Counted from the stretch's first letter, positions 9,565-18,396 are shown. The stretch: 50,245 bases of DNA from Pseudomonas sp. NBRC 111124 (GCF_001320245.1 NZ_BCBA01000030.1:1-50245), one strand, 5' to 3'. Notes: a model not told the origin generated them from the letters alone. A program made the numbers and translations.

Positions 9565-11247
9565 ATGAAAGAAAAGCCGGCCAAAGGATCGTCAACGCTC
9601 CCCGCCACCAGCATGAACGTGCAGAACGCCATCCTGGGCGTGCGCGGACGCGACCTGATTTCCACCTTGCGCAGTGTTGGCCGCCATGGTCTGCGCAACC
9701 CGCTGCACACCGCCCGCCACCTGCTGGCCCTGGGCGGACAGCTGGGCCGGGTGATGCTCGGCGATACGCCCTATCAGCCGAGCGCGCGTGATGCCCGCTT
9801 CAGCGACCCGACGTGGAGCCAGAACCCGTTCTACCGACGCGGCCTGCAGGCCTACCTGGCGTGGCAGAAACAGACCCGCCTGTGGATCGAGGAAAGCCAC
9901 CTGGACGACGATGACCGGGCCCGTGCACATTTTCTGTTCAACCTGATCAACGACGCCCTGGCACCGAGCAACTCGCTGCTCAACCCGCTGGCGGTCAAGG
10001 AACTGTTCAACACTGGCGGGCAGAGCCTGGTGCGTGGCGTCGCTCACTTGCTCGACGACTTGCGTCACAACGACGGCCTGCCGCGTCAGGTCGATGAGCG
10101 CGCGTTTGAAGTCGGCGGCAACCTGGCCGCTACCCCCGGCGCCGTGGTGTTTCGCAACGATCAGCTGGAGCTGATCCAGTACAAGCCGATGAGCGAGAAG
10201 CAACACGCCCGGCCCGTGCTGGTGGTGCCACCGCAGATCAACAAGTTCTACATCTTCGACATGCAGCCGACCAACAGCTTCGTCCAGTACATGCTCAAGA
10301 ACGGCTTGCAGGTGTTCATGGTCAGCTGGCGCAACCCCGACCCGCGCCACCGTGAGTGGGGCCTGTCGAGTTATGTACAGGCCTTGGAAGAAGCCCTCAA
10401 CGCCTGCCGCAGCATCAGCGGCAGCCGTGACCCGAACCTGATGGGCGCCTGCGCTGGCGGCCTGACCATGGCCGCGCTGCAGGGCCACCTGCAAGCCAAG
10501 CACCAGCTGCGCCGAGTGCGCAGTGCCACTTATCTGGTCAGCCTGCTCGACAGCAAGTTCGACAGCCCCGCCAGCCTGTTCGCCGACGAGCAGACCATCG
10601 AGGCGGCCAAGCGACGCTCGTACCAGCGTGGCGTGCTGGACGGTGGCGAGGTGGCGCGGATCTTCGCCTGGATGCGGCCCAACGACCTGATCTGGAACTA
10701 CTGGGTCAACAACTACCTGCTCGGCAAGACCCCGCCAGCCTTCGATATCCTCTACTGGAACGCCGACAGCACGCGCCTGCCGGCGGCCCTGCATGGCGAC
10801 CTGCTGGACTTTTTCAAGGTCAACCCGCTGACTCGCGCCGCAGGCCTGGAGGTGTGCGGCACACCGATCGACCTCAAGCAGGTCGACCTCGACAGCTTCA
10901 CCGTGGCGGGCAGCAACGACCACATCACCCCATGGGACGCCGTGTACCGCTCGGCCTTGCTGCTCGGTGGCGACCGGCAGTTCGTGCTGGCCAACAGCGG
11001 GCACATCCAGAGCATCATCAACCCGCCCGGCAACCCCAAGGCGTACTACCTGGAAAACCCCAAGCTATCGAGCGACCCGCGCGCCTGGTTCCATGACGCG
11101 CAGCGCCGCGACGGCAGTTGGTGGCCGCTGTGGCTGGACTGGATCACACCGCGCTCTGGCCCTCTCAAGGCGCCACGCACGGAGCTGGGCAACGCCACCT
11201 ATCCACCGCTGGGCCCTGCGCCAGGCACCTATGTCCTGACCCGATGA
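9565..11247 (+). CDS. phaC2: Class II poly(3-hydroxyalkanoate) synthase 2
   Basis: A 560-residue class II PHA synthase, full-length paralog of PhaC1. The catalytic residues are Cys296 (GACAGG), Asp452 (SNDHITPW) and His480 (NSGHIQS). The blocks WRNPDPRHREWGLSSY and AKRRSYQRGVLDGGEVARIFAWMRP-type core are shared with PhaC1. The N-terminus MKEKPAKGSSTLPATSMNVQ is less conserved. The AGGGAG ribosome site lies seven bases before ATG. phaD begins 13 bases after the stop. In pseudomonads the second synthase usually contributes less polymer and differs in substrate preference; that cannot be judged from sequence here. Confidence 0.98.
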   Translation: MKEKPAKGSSTLPATSMNVQNAILGVRGRDLISTLRSVGRHGLRNPLHTARHLLALGGQLGRVMLGDTPYQPSARDARFSDPTWSQNPFYRRGLQAYLAWQKQTRLWIEESHLDDDDRARAHFLFNLINDALAPSNSLLNPLAVKELFNTGGQSLVRGVAHLLDDLRHNDGLPRQVDERAFEVGGNLAATPGAVVFRNDQLELIQYKPMSEKQHARPVLVVPPQINKFYIFDMQPTNSFVQYMLKNGLQVFMVSWRNPDPRHREWGLSSYVQALEEALNACRSISGSRDPNLMGACAGGLTMAALQGHLQAKHQLRRVRSATYLVSLLDSKFDSPASLFADEQTIEAAKRRSYQRGVLDGGEVARIFAWMRPNDLIWNYWVNNYLLGKTPPAFDILYWNADSTRLPAALHGDLLDFFKVNPLTRAAGLEVCGTPIDLKQVDLDSFTVAGSNDHITPWDAVYRSALLLGGDRQFVLANSGHIQSIINPPGNPKAYYLENPKLSSDPRAWFHDAQRRDGSWWPLWLDWITPRSGPLKAPRTELGNATYPPLGPAPGTYVLTR

Positions 11248-11260
11248 GCACGACGCCTGG

Positions 11261-11875
11261 ATGAAGACCCGCGACCGTATCCTCGAATGCGCCTTGCAAC
11301 TGTTCAACTCGCAGGGCGAACCCAATGTCTCGACCTTGGAGATCGCCAACGAACTGGGCATCAGCCCGGGCAACCTGTATTACCACTTCCATGGCAAGGA
11401 ACCCTTGATTCACGGACTGTTCGAGCGTTTCGAGGAAGCGTTGATGCCGCTGCTCGACCCTCCGCTGGAGGTGCGCCTGGGGGCCGAGGACTACTGGTTG
11501 TTCCTGCACCTGATCGTCGAGCGCATGGCCCAGTACCGGTTTCTGTTCCAGGACCTGTCCAACCTGACCGGGCGCCTGCCCAAGCTGGCGCGCGGCATGC
11601 GCAGCCTGATCAACGCGCTCAAGCGTACGCTGGCGGCACTGCTGGCCAGCCTCAAAGGCCAGGGGCAAGTGGTCAGTGAGACACAGGCGTTGGGACAGCT
11701 GGTCGAGCAGATCACCCTGACCTTGATGTTCTCGCTCGACTACCAGCGGGTGCTGGGGCGCGAGGGGGATTCAGGGATCGTGGTGTACCAGGTAATGATG
11801 CTGGTGGCGCCGCATCTGCAGGAACAGGCACGGACGGCGGCAGAGGGGTTGGCTGTGCGGTATCTGGAGGGGTAG
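11261..11875 (+). CDS. phaD: TetR-family regulator of PHA genes PhaD
   Basis: A 204-residue TetR-type regulator. The N-terminal DNA-binding domain (about residues 1-50) reads TRDRILECALQLFNSQGEPN and then VSTLEIANELGISPGNLYYH, a textbook TetR helix-turn-helix with YYHF. The rest is the helical ligand and dimer domain. PhaD of P. putida is reported to activate the phaC1 and phaI promoters, responding to a metabolite of fatty-acid beta-oxidation. It is the last gene of the cluster, 13 bases after phaC2 and with no clear ribosome site of its own, so translation is probably coupled. A REP pair follows at 11897. Confidence 0.95.
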   Translation: MKTRDRILECALQLFNSQGEPNVSTLEIANELGISPGNLYYHFHGKEPLIHGLFERFEEALMPLLDPPLEVRLGAEDYWLFLHLIVERMAQYRFLFQDLSNLTGRLPKLARGMRSLINALKRTLAALLASLKGQGQVVSETQALGQLVEQITLTLMFSLDYQRVLGREGDSGIVVYQVMMLVAPHLQEQARTAAEGLAVRYLEG

Positions 11876-11896
11876 GCCTGCCGGATCGGTGATATG

Positions 11897-11968
11897 GCCT
11901 TCGCGGGACAAGCCCGCTCCTACAGGTCCTTCACACACCTATAGGAGCGGGCTTGCCCCGCGAAGGGC
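11897..11968. repeat. REP pair between convergent phaD and phaF
   Basis: Two inverted copies of the REP core (ccttcgcgggacaagcccgctcctacagg, given here as 11897-11926, and its inverse at 11938-11968) face each other around an 11-base spacer. They form a long hairpin in the 105-base gap between the converging phaD and phaF genes, where it can serve both strands as a transcript end. Confidence 0.85.
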
Positions 11969-11980
11969 GTTACACCGCTA

Positions 11981-12760
11981 TCAGAGCAGAGTGCCAGTGC
12001 TGGCCGGAGCTGAAGGCGGGTTGCTGGCCGGAGCCGCGGTAGCTGCCGGCGTTGCGGTAGCGGCCGGAGCGGCGCTGGCCGCTGGTGCCGCCGGCTTGGC
12101 GGCTGCCGGTTTGGCCGGAGCCTTCTTCACTGCCGGCTTCTTCGCTGCGGCTGGCTTGGCTGCAACAGGCTTGGCAGCCGGTTTAGCTGCGGGCTTGGCC
12201 GCTGCAGTCTTGGCAGCTGGTTTAGCTTTAGGAGCTGCAGGTTTGGCTGCAGGTTTGGCTGCTGCGGTTTTGGCCGCTGGCTTGGCCAATGGCTTGGCGG
12301 CCGCCTTGGTCGCTGCCGGCTTGGCTGTCGCAGAGCGCGAAGAGACCGGGGTGACCGAAGCGCCGGTCAGTTTCTCGATCTGCTTGGTCAGGCTGTCGAC
12401 CTGCTGGTGCAGGGCCTTGATCTCGTTGCGGCTCGGCACGCCAAGACGCGAGATGGCGCTGTTCAGGCGCTTGTCGAAGGCTTCTTCAAGTTCGCTCCAC
12501 TTGCCCAGGGCACGGTCCTTGACGCCAGACACGCGCGAAGTGGTCGAGGACTTGGCGGTTTCTGCCACATCTTCAGCCGTCTTCTTCGCTTGCTTCTCGG
12601 CCTTCTCGCCATCCTTCACCAGCGAGTCGAACAGCTTCGGGCCGTCCTGGTCGACTTTCGAATAGATACCCAGCCCCGCCAGCCAGATCTTGCGGGAGTA
12701 CTTCTCGATCCCGCCGATCCAGGAGCTGCCTTCTTTGTCGGAATTCTTCTTGCCAGCCAT
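11981..12760 (-). CDS. phaF: Phasin / nucleoid-associated PHA granule protein PhaF
   Basis: A 259-residue bifunctional phasin. The N-terminal part (about residues 1-140; MAGKKNSDKEGSSWIGGIEK, then KIWLAGLGIYSKVDQDGPKLF) is an amphipathic helical phasin domain that coats PHA granules, with a short leucine zipper-like coiled coil near 115-140 (IKALHQQVDSLTKQIEKL). The C-terminal part (about 150-240) is a histone H1-like run of AAKPA-type repeats that binds DNA non-specifically and ties granules to the nucleoid during division. I chose the Met of MAGKK because PhaI aligns there (its start is MAKV) and a ribosome site AAGGAG precedes it. It is cotranscribed with phaI from upstream. Confidence 0.97.
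   Translation of the reverse strand: MAGKKNSDKEGSSWIGGIEKYSRKIWLAGLGIYSKVDQDGPKLFDSLVKDGEKAEKQAKKTAEDVAETAKSSTTSRVSGVKDRALGKWSELEEAFDKRLNSAISRLGVPSRNEIKALHQQVDSLTKQIEKLTGASVTPVSSRSATAKPAATKAAAKPLAKPAAKTAAAKPAAKPAAPKAKPAAKTAAAKPAAKPAAKPVAAKPAAAKKPAVKKAPAKPAAAKPAAPAASAAPAATATPAATAAPASNPPSAPASTGTLL
11984..12340 (-). repeat. AAKPA-type repeat region in phaF
   Basis: The phaF 3' half encodes many imperfect copies of Ala-Ala-Lys-Pro-Ala, visible as repeated ggcttggcngcngg-type DNA. This is a low-complexity DNA-binding tail. Such arrays change length easily between strains by slippage. Confidence 0.85.
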
Positions 12761-12770
12761 CCTGCTCTCC

Positions 12771-13190
12771 TTATGGTTTGTGCGCGACGCGCTCGAGCAG
12801 CTCATGCAGCTGTTCAAGCTTGATGGACAACGCCTCAACGTCATGTTTAGACGGAATGCCAAGGCGATTCAAGGCGCGACCTACCCGTGCGTCGAAAGCT
12901 TTTTCGATCTTGTCGAGTTGAACTTCGACCTTGCCGCGTACGCGGCTGACCTCTTCACCGGCTTCCTCGAGCTGGTGGTTGGCGGCATCGAGCTCTTTGT
13001 CGATGCGTTTCTTGCCACGTTTCTCGACGCCTTCACCGGCCTTGACCAATTCCTTGAAGTAGTCGGAGCCTTCTTGGCCGACGCGGGCGTAGGCGCCAAT
13101 ACCGGCCAGCCAGATCTTGCGTGCGTACCCTCGCACTTCACCCAACGTGCCCAGGGCTTCGTCTTTTTTCTTCACAATCACTTTGGCCAT
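12771..13190 (-). CDS. phaI: Phasin PhaI
   Basis: A 139-residue granule-associated phasin, homologous to the N-terminal domain of PhaF (compare KIWLAGIGAYARVGQEGSDYF with the PhaF KIWLAGLGIYSKV region). It ends with a coiled-coil segment (NRLGIPSKHDVEALSIKLEQLHELL). It has no Lys/Ala-rich tail. The chosen start (MAKVIVKKKDEALG) gives the 139 residues typical of P. putida, and is preceded by GAGG at a good distance. PhaI is first in a two-gene operon with phaF, ten bases upstream of it. Its promoter region at 13243-13292 contains a sigma-70-like promoter and a perfect 12-base palindrome. Confidence 0.97.
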   Translation of the reverse strand: MAKVIVKKKDEALGTLGEVRGYARKIWLAGIGAYARVGQEGSDYFKELVKAGEGVEKRGKKRIDKELDAANHQLEEAGEEVSRVRGKVEVQLDKIEKAFDARVGRALNRLGIPSKHDVEALSIKLEQLHELLERVAHKP

Positions 13191-13242
13191 GCTGTGTACC
13201 TCATGTTCATGAGTGGAGGAAAAACCGCCCATGGAGGTTGGG

Positions 13243-13292
13243 CTTGTGCACAAGGTAGGGCGAAATTTTAGAAACCTCACCCTAAGGTTCAA
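13243..13292 (-). promoter_or_regulatory. Candidate phaI promoter and overlapping operator
   Basis: On the minus strand, TTGAAC (13292-13287) and TAAAAT (13270-13265) are 16 bases apart, a good sigma-70 pair. Ten bases beyond the -10 lies the perfect palindrome CTTGTGCACAAG (13243-13254), which would cover about +4 to +15. That position suits a repressor or a regulator controlling escape. PhaD is the obvious candidate by location, but a site match was not confirmed. Confidence 0.5.
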
Positions 13293-13372
13293 TTCGGGGT
13301 ATCACATATGTAAGCCCTGCTTGGCAGGCCAGGCCCCTAGCGTTGGCCCCTTTACGACTGGAGCCAAACGCC

Positions 13373-16300
13373 ATGCCCTCTTCGCCTGCATTCCCAGCTG
13401 AATCTTTCAAGCACCTGGTCGCAAACAGCTTCGCCCACCGCCCTGGCTTGAGCGAGGTCGTCGCCAAGGAAGGTTTCCTGGGGCTTGTCGCTCGCTACCC
13501 TTGGATCAGCCGCAACTATCCAGCCCTGCGTTCGCTCCAACCGTTCAGCGTCATTCGTGCGCACCAGCCCCCGACAGCGCCGTTGCCACTGGTACCGCTG
13601 CTGCTTGAGCATTTCCTGACTGGGGAAGCGATGGCGCTTGGCAGCTCCGACACGTTGAGTATCGAGCCGCCGCTGCCGTTCCTGCCCCAACAGCAGCCCG
13701 TCATCACGCTGAGCATGGCCCACCTGAACAGCGACTTCGACACGTTCCTGGCTGGCCTGGCAGATACTTTTCAGCAGGCTCAGATCAGCTATTGGGCAGG
13801 CGTGGACGAAACGACAGGCGCACCTCGACTCAAGGGCTTGGCCCACCTGCTCAAAGCTGTACTGCTGAGCAGCATCGAAAGACAAGGCCTGGCCGAACCA
13901 GACAAGGGCCTTTTATATGCTGCCATTGCAGGCAGCCATGACCTTGTCCAGTTTCACGCTCTCCAGGTGTCGGTCGACAGCCAGGCGCCGCAGACAATTC
14001 CAGACCTGCTGATTACAGGGCATGGGCAGCGGACGTTGTGGTGCCAGCCTGGCGGTACGGTGCGCAGCTATGCAAGCCTGCCCGCGTTTGCCAAGGCGCT
14101 CGCAGACCGCTACCCGTTGGCAAGCATGAGTTGGGCGCATCAACCCGTTACAGCGGACCCATTCGAACACCAGGCCCTCGCCCTGCTCAATGCCACTCTG
14201 GACAACGTCAGACGTCTACAGGTCAGCGCACTCACCAGCGTGGGCGAATTGGAAGCGGCGTTCCTCCAGGCGAGCGATCCTGCCGCCTTCTTCCAGGCCA
14301 GCCCATTGCTCGAAGAGCCCTGGCCAGACATCGCGCCGCCCGCCTGGCTCACCGATGCCGAGCCCGCTGACCGCTTCCACTACAGCCAGGCACTCCTGGC
14401 TGCCTCCGCCAGCCAGGCCCGAAGCAAAGGGGCGACCTCACTGGATAGAATCGAGCCCATCGAGGTTTACGCGGCGCGTACCCTGCGGGCGCAAATGCAG
14501 GCAGATCATCCTGGCAAAGCGGTGTATGACCCCGACCAGCTGGCGGTCGAAGTCTCCGAGGAGGTGCCGCTTTCCTCAGCCGGGCCGGCTCAACTGGTTT
14601 TCTCGCGTAACGTCACGCTGACTCAACTCGCCATCGCGCGCCTGCAAGCTGGCGCGAAGGAAGTGGTATCGGGCCTGAGCGACACCAGCGCGAGGCCGAT
14701 CGAAACGTGGCTGACCCTCGACTACCTGAACGAACTGATCGACACCGTGGATGTGGGGGGCAACTACCCCGGTTATGTCGCTACAGAGCTGAAGGACACC
14801 AGCCATACTGCTCAACGCACCCGACTGTTCGCCCGTGAATGGCGATACGCCTTGCTGTTCGCTGCCTTGAAGGCCAAAGCCAGCCAGCAGTTGAGCGATC
14901 TCGCCTACCAGGCCATTGCTCGCTTCTGCCAGGCTGAAAACGATCCGGCCGAACTCAGCGTGGCGCAACTGGCATTTCTCGCTGCGCCCGGCGCCTCACG
15001 AAGCAACGTGGTGCACGGTGCGTTTCTGCTCAAGATCCATACCACCGGCACGTGGCTCGTCTTCTGGCCACTGCTGGGTGACGAGGCTCTCATGGTATTT
15101 GGCAGTCTCGATGAGCTGTTGACCAGGGTTCGTACACAGGCCGCGCTACAACAGAAGTTGCTGCTATGGATGGATGACGACGCCCGGCCTATCTATGAAA
15201 ACGGTGGCTTCGAGCGACCGCATCTGCACCGAGGCCTTTCGGAAATCGCGCACCTCATCGGGCCGGATTCAGCGCTGGCGGACACCCTTCTGGAACAGCT
15301 GCGAAGCCCTGCTACGCTCGCGATCGAGCTTTGGCACACCGACCTTGACGCTTGCCTGTACCAGGCACGGATCGAAACATTGTTGATGCTCGCCGCCAAC
15401 CAGAGCGTATCCAACGCTCAGCAGCGCTGGGCAATGTTCACCCAGCTGGGCTGGATGCTGTTCAATACCGCCACTGCCTTGCTGAGGGGACCGGCTGCTA
15501 CCTTGGCTTGGCTGGTGGCTGTGACGGCAGCGCTCAAGGATGATCTGCCCGCGCTTGCGCACGGCAGCACGCAGGACAAAGCACTGGCTGCGACAGACCT
15601 GCTGATGAACCTCGCCATGCTGCTGATTCACCGCTCAGGCGGCGAGGTGCCCGCTGCGCGCCCCACGCCAACAGCGAGCCGGCCAGCCCCATCAGCCCCA
15701 ATCCACATCGCCGAGCCAGAGCTCAAGGAATGGGTACCCGAGGCACATAGTCAGCCGCTCGGGCCTATCAACGTGACCCGCTGGCACGCCAACCAGCGCA
15801 TAAGCAATCTGACACCTGAGTTCCGCAAGCGCCTGGTCGGCCTGCAGGCTCGTATTTCCCTGGCGGGGCTGGTGGCAGAGCAAAACGGCGCGCTGCAAGG
15901 CTTGTACACAGTCGCCGATAAGCATTACGTGATACTGCAAGGCTTGCCCTTCGAGGTGGAAACACGCTGGGGCGGTGTACAGATCATTGGTCCTGACATG
16001 ACTCAGGATGAGTGGGAAACGCATTGGGGCGGCTCGCCAGACGGCTACTACATCGTCGGGCGCGAACGAAGCAAAGGCCCTTGGCTCACCCGCTGGAATG
16101 GCGAGTGGACATTGGACCTGAGCCTGGCGGGCGGCATGCGCAGAAGCCGCACGCAGATAAGCGCGATGAACGCGCAAGCATTTGCCGAGCTGGAAAAGGC
16201 CAATGAAAACAACCGCGAGCAGCTTTCCAGACTGGCACCCTTGATGGAGCGCAGCCAGCTGCAACTCAAGACTTACGACAGGACGGTGGCCGAATTCAGC

Positions 16301-18052
16301 GCAGCCTTCGCTGCCCTGCCGGACCCGGACCTTTCAGCGCTTCCACCACAGCTGCTTCCCCTTCGCCAACGCTTGCTCGCGCTGCGAATCGAGAACATCA
16401 ACAATCTGACCGCCGTAGCGCTGTACCTGGAACGACAGGCGGCGTTGCTGCAAGACAACCTGGCGATTTTCACCAAGCAACTGGAGCCCCGCTTCCGAAA
16501 CTTCAAATCAGCAAAACTTGCCCGATCCGAATTGAGTGAATGGACCGAAACGGCTATCGAGAATGACATGGTCCTGCTTCGTCGCCTGATGGAACTGACC
16601 GACCACGAAGGTTTGAGGCAGCAGGCCGTCGGCCTGACCGCGCTGCCGCGTAGCACAGAGCAAATCGCGCAGTACACAAGGTTCCGAGAGGCCACAAAAG
16701 CATCGCTGCAGGTTTGCCTGAGGCTGCGAACGGTCAGCGAGCGGCTGGACACCGCACTCCCTGCGGCGCTTGCTGACCCGCAAATCACATTCAGCGACAA
16801 GAAAATCAAGATCGAAAGGGCAATCAGGCAACGGCCCTATTCGACCCTTATCATTCGCGCCCAGATCCTCAGCGACCTGGCGTACCTGACGCTGGACAAA
16901 ACCCAGCTGACTGCCGAAACGGCCACCGATCTGCTTCCCTTGCAGCGCAGCCTCAGCGACAAGGACCTGGCGGCGACCCTGTGGAGCCATGATGGCCTGG
17001 CCGCTGCCGGGCTATCGGCCGAGCAGCAGGCAGACGCCCTGGGGAGCATTCTGCGCACGTACCGCACAGCGCTGGGCAAAGCGCATTACATGGGACTGTT
17101 CGAAGTGCCCGCCGTGGATTCTCCCCTGCTGGAGCAATATATCGATGAACTCCGAGCGCTGGTTGCCAGCACCGAAGCAGAGCTGAGCAGCATACTGACG
17201 AGTATCGATACCGGCACAACCCCCACGCCTCGGCCCTTGATCCACCGTGCTGGCGCAGGCAGGCGCACACTGATCCGCACGTCCCAGGGCCGCTCGGTAC
17301 TGGTGGAGCAGGACCGGCAGGGAAACAGGGCGCTTCAGCAGAACCCACTTACGCAACAACCCGCTGGGGTCTACGAGAAGCGAGAGGGTGAATGGTTCGA
17401 AGTGCCCAGCCCTGAACGGCCCATCGGCCATGATCGCGCACAGCTACGCCGCCGTGCGACACACTTGTTGAACCAAACGCAAGCGCGAACGGCAGCGGCG
17501 GCGCGCTATGTCGACGAACCGAACAGCCTTGCAGACCTGATGGACTGGCAAATCGAAGACTTGCTTGAGGCGGCACGGCAACTGGAGGCTGGCGGTTCAG
17601 ACCAAGCGGCTGGGGAACTGATTGCCCAGCTACGCGATGCGGCTACCACCGTCGGCGAAGATAAAAATCGGCTGCTCACTGACAGCTACCTCAACACCCG
17701 GCACCCTGACGGCCAAGCCCTGCGTTACCTGCACCGTCAGCAGCGCATCGAGATCAACCAGACCACGAGGCGCAAAGCCCTGCGTAATACCAACGACTAC
17801 CTGGACGTCTATCAGGTCAAAGATGTGCAGGCTCCCACAAAGGTGCTGTGGGAAATTCACTTTCACTATCTCAGCCCCACAGCGCCTGCTCGCGATTTTG
17901 CCAAGGGCCATCTGAAGTTCTGGGAACCCCGGCCCGTTTCACGGGCAGTCGAGCTGGAACGCGCCGACACTGCGCACGAGCGGCTCGCCATCTACCGAGG
18001 CAACTTGCGCGTGGCCGATGTGGAGGGCATCGTGCCTTTTCCTGCCAACTGA
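13373..18052 (+). CDS. Giant DUF6543/dermonecrotic-toxin-like protein with unrecognised C-terminal domain
   Basis: A 1559-residue protein with no signal peptide. The ATG at 13373 is preceded by GGAG at 13360-13363; an in-frame TTG ten codons upstream is less likely. The segment IEVYAARTLRAQ (from residue 363) through LTQLAIARL matches the start of the other giant protein in this window (LETYASETLTAA), the DUF6543 type found in large Pseudomonas toxin-like proteins. A strand module with a trailing helix (FGSLDELLTRVRTQ) occurs near 547-610 and, in degraded form, near 180-245. Hydrophobic helices follow at about 687-722, then a beta module ending NGEWTLDLSLAGG near 844-920, long helical segments (about 930-1280), and a C-terminal domain (about 1290-1559) with EIHFHY (His1496, His1498) that I cannot assign. 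It separates the pha and ubi loci. Toxin function is inferred. Confidence 0.8.
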   Translation: MPSSPAFPAESFKHLVANSFAHRPGLSEVVAKEGFLGLVARYPWISRNYPALRSLQPFSVIRAHQPPTAPLPLVPLLLEHFLTGEAMALGSSDTLSIEPPLPFLPQQQPVITLSMAHLNSDFDTFLAGLADTFQQAQISYWAGVDETTGAPRLKGLAHLLKAVLLSSIERQGLAEPDKGLLYAAIAGSHDLVQFHALQVSVDSQAPQTIPDLLITGHGQRTLWCQPGGTVRSYASLPAFAKALADRYPLASMSWAHQPVTADPFEHQALALLNATLDNVRRLQVSALTSVGELEAAFLQASDPAAFFQASPLLEEPWPDIAPPAWLTDAEPADRFHYSQALLAASASQARSKGATSLDRIEPIEVYAARTLRAQMQADHPGKAVYDPDQLAVEVSEEVPLSSAGPAQLVFSRNVTLTQLAIARLQAGAKEVVSGLSDTSARPIETWLTLDYLNELIDTVDVGGNYPGYVATELKDTSHTAQRTRLFAREWRYALLFAALKAKASQQLSDLAYQAIARFCQAENDPAELSVAQLAFLAAPGASRSNVVHGAFLLKIHTTGTWLVFWPLLGDEALMVFGSLDELLTRVRTQAALQQKLLLWMDDDARPIYENGGFERPHLHRGLSEIAHLIGPDSALADTLLEQLRSPATLAIELWHTDLDACLYQARIETLLMLAANQSVSNAQQRWAMFTQLGWMLFNTATALLRGPAATLAWLVAVTAALKDDLPALAHGSTQDKALAATDLLMNLAMLLIHRSGGEVPAARPTPTASRPAPSAPIHIAEPELKEWVPEAHSQPLGPINVTRWHANQRISNLTPEFRKRLVGLQARISLAGLVAEQNGALQGLYTVADKHYVILQGLPFEVETRWGGVQIIGPDMTQDEWETHWGGSPDGYYIVGRERSKGPWLTRWNGEWTLDLSLAGGMRRSRTQISAMNAQAFAELEKANENNREQLSRLAPLMERSQLQLKTYDRTVAEFSAAFAALPDPDLSALPPQLLPLRQRLLALRIENINNLTAVALYLERQAALLQDNLAIFTKQLEPRFRNFKSAKLARSELSEWTETAIENDMVLLRRLMELTDHEGLRQQAVGLTALPRSTEQIAQYTRFREATKASLQVCLRLRTVSERLDTALPAALADPQITFSDKKIKIERAIRQRPYSTLIIRAQILSDLAYLTLDKTQLTAETATDLLPLQRSLSDKDLAATLWSHDGLAAAGLSAEQQADALGSILRTYRTALGKAHYMGLFEVPAVDSPLLEQYIDELRALVASTEAELSSILTSIDTGTTPTPRPLIHRAGAGRRTLIRTSQGRSVLVEQDRQGNRALQQNPLTQQPAGVYEKREGEWFEVPSPERPIGHDRAQLRRRATHLLNQTQARTAAAARYVDEPNSLADLMDWQIEDLLEAARQLEAGGSDQAAGELIAQLRDAATTVGEDKNRLLTDSYLNTRHPDGQALRYLHRQQRIEINQTTRRKALRNTNDYLDVYQVKDVQAPTKVLWEIHFHYLSPTAPARDFAKGHLKFWEPRPVSRAVELERADTAHERLAIYRGNLRVADVEGIVPFPAN

Positions 18053-18074
18053 CTGCGTGGAACCTTGACCCTGT

Positions 18075-18091
18075 CCTGGCCTCAGGCCAGG
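18075..18091. terminator. Hairpin between convergent giant gene and PHA-system gene
   Basis: CCTGGCCTCAGGCCAGG is a near-perfect palindrome lying 22 bases after the giant gene's stop and overlapping the stop codon of the converging gene. It can form a hairpin in both directions but has no T-tract, so its use as a terminator is tentative. Confidence 0.35.
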
Positions 18092-18357
18092 GCCTTGTCC
18101 AGGGCGCGCTCGATCTCACCCTTGATGGTGCCGCTCATCATCGACAGCATCATGCCCAGCTTCAGCTCCACCCGGATGCTGTCATCAAAGATGTGCACGC
18201 TGCCATTGGCACCGCTGCGCGCCACGTCGACCCGGTCACCGTTCCAGGTGGCCTTGAGGTCGTACTCACGGCTGAGCTTGTCAACCAGCGCTTCGGCCTT
18301 GGCACGAGCCGCATCGCGGCCGAGGGAATGTTTGCGTTCAACGCTGATCTGGGTCAT
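18082..18357 (-). CDS. Polyhydroxyalkanoic acid system family protein
   Basis: A 91-residue protein matching the small 'polyhydroxyalkanoic acid system' (PHA_gran_rgn) family often found beside PHA genes in Pseudomonas. It starts MTQISVERKHSLGRDAARAK and contains ALVDKLSREYDLKATWNGDRVDVARSG-type sequence, then VHIFDDSIRVELKLGMMLSMM and GEIERALDKALA. The pattern of a helix followed by strands (ATWNGDRV, GSVHIFDDSIRVEL) is clear, but the molecular function is unknown. The ATG is preceded by CCAGGAACACCCGC. It is transcribed away from ubiE, and the giant gene now lies between it and phaI. Confidence 0.85.
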   Translation of the reverse strand: MTQISVERKHSLGRDAARAKAEALVDKLSREYDLKATWNGDRVDVARSGANGSVHIFDDSIRVELKLGMMLSMMSGTIKGEIERALDKALA

Positions 18358-18380
18358 GCGGGTGTTCCTGGGTCTGTAGA

Positions 18381-18396
18381 CATAATCTGCATTATG
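18381..18396. promoter_or_regulatory. Perfect inverted repeat CATAAT-N4-ATTATG
   Basis: CATAATCTGCATTATG lies in the 124-base divergent gap between the PHA-system gene and ubiE. Six-base arms flank four bases. It may be an operator, or the AT-rich -10 region of the leftward gene, since CATAAT resembles a -10 on the minus strand. Confidence 0.35.

Noticed and set aside
12010..12340. Regular short repeats that could suggest a CRISPR-like or tandem array
   Set aside because: They encode the Ala-Lys-Pro repeats of PhaF, vary in sequence and have no unique spacers.
13343..13372. TTG start for the first giant gene, ten codons upstream
   Set aside because: No ribosome site precedes it, while GGAG lies at the right distance from the ATG at 13373.
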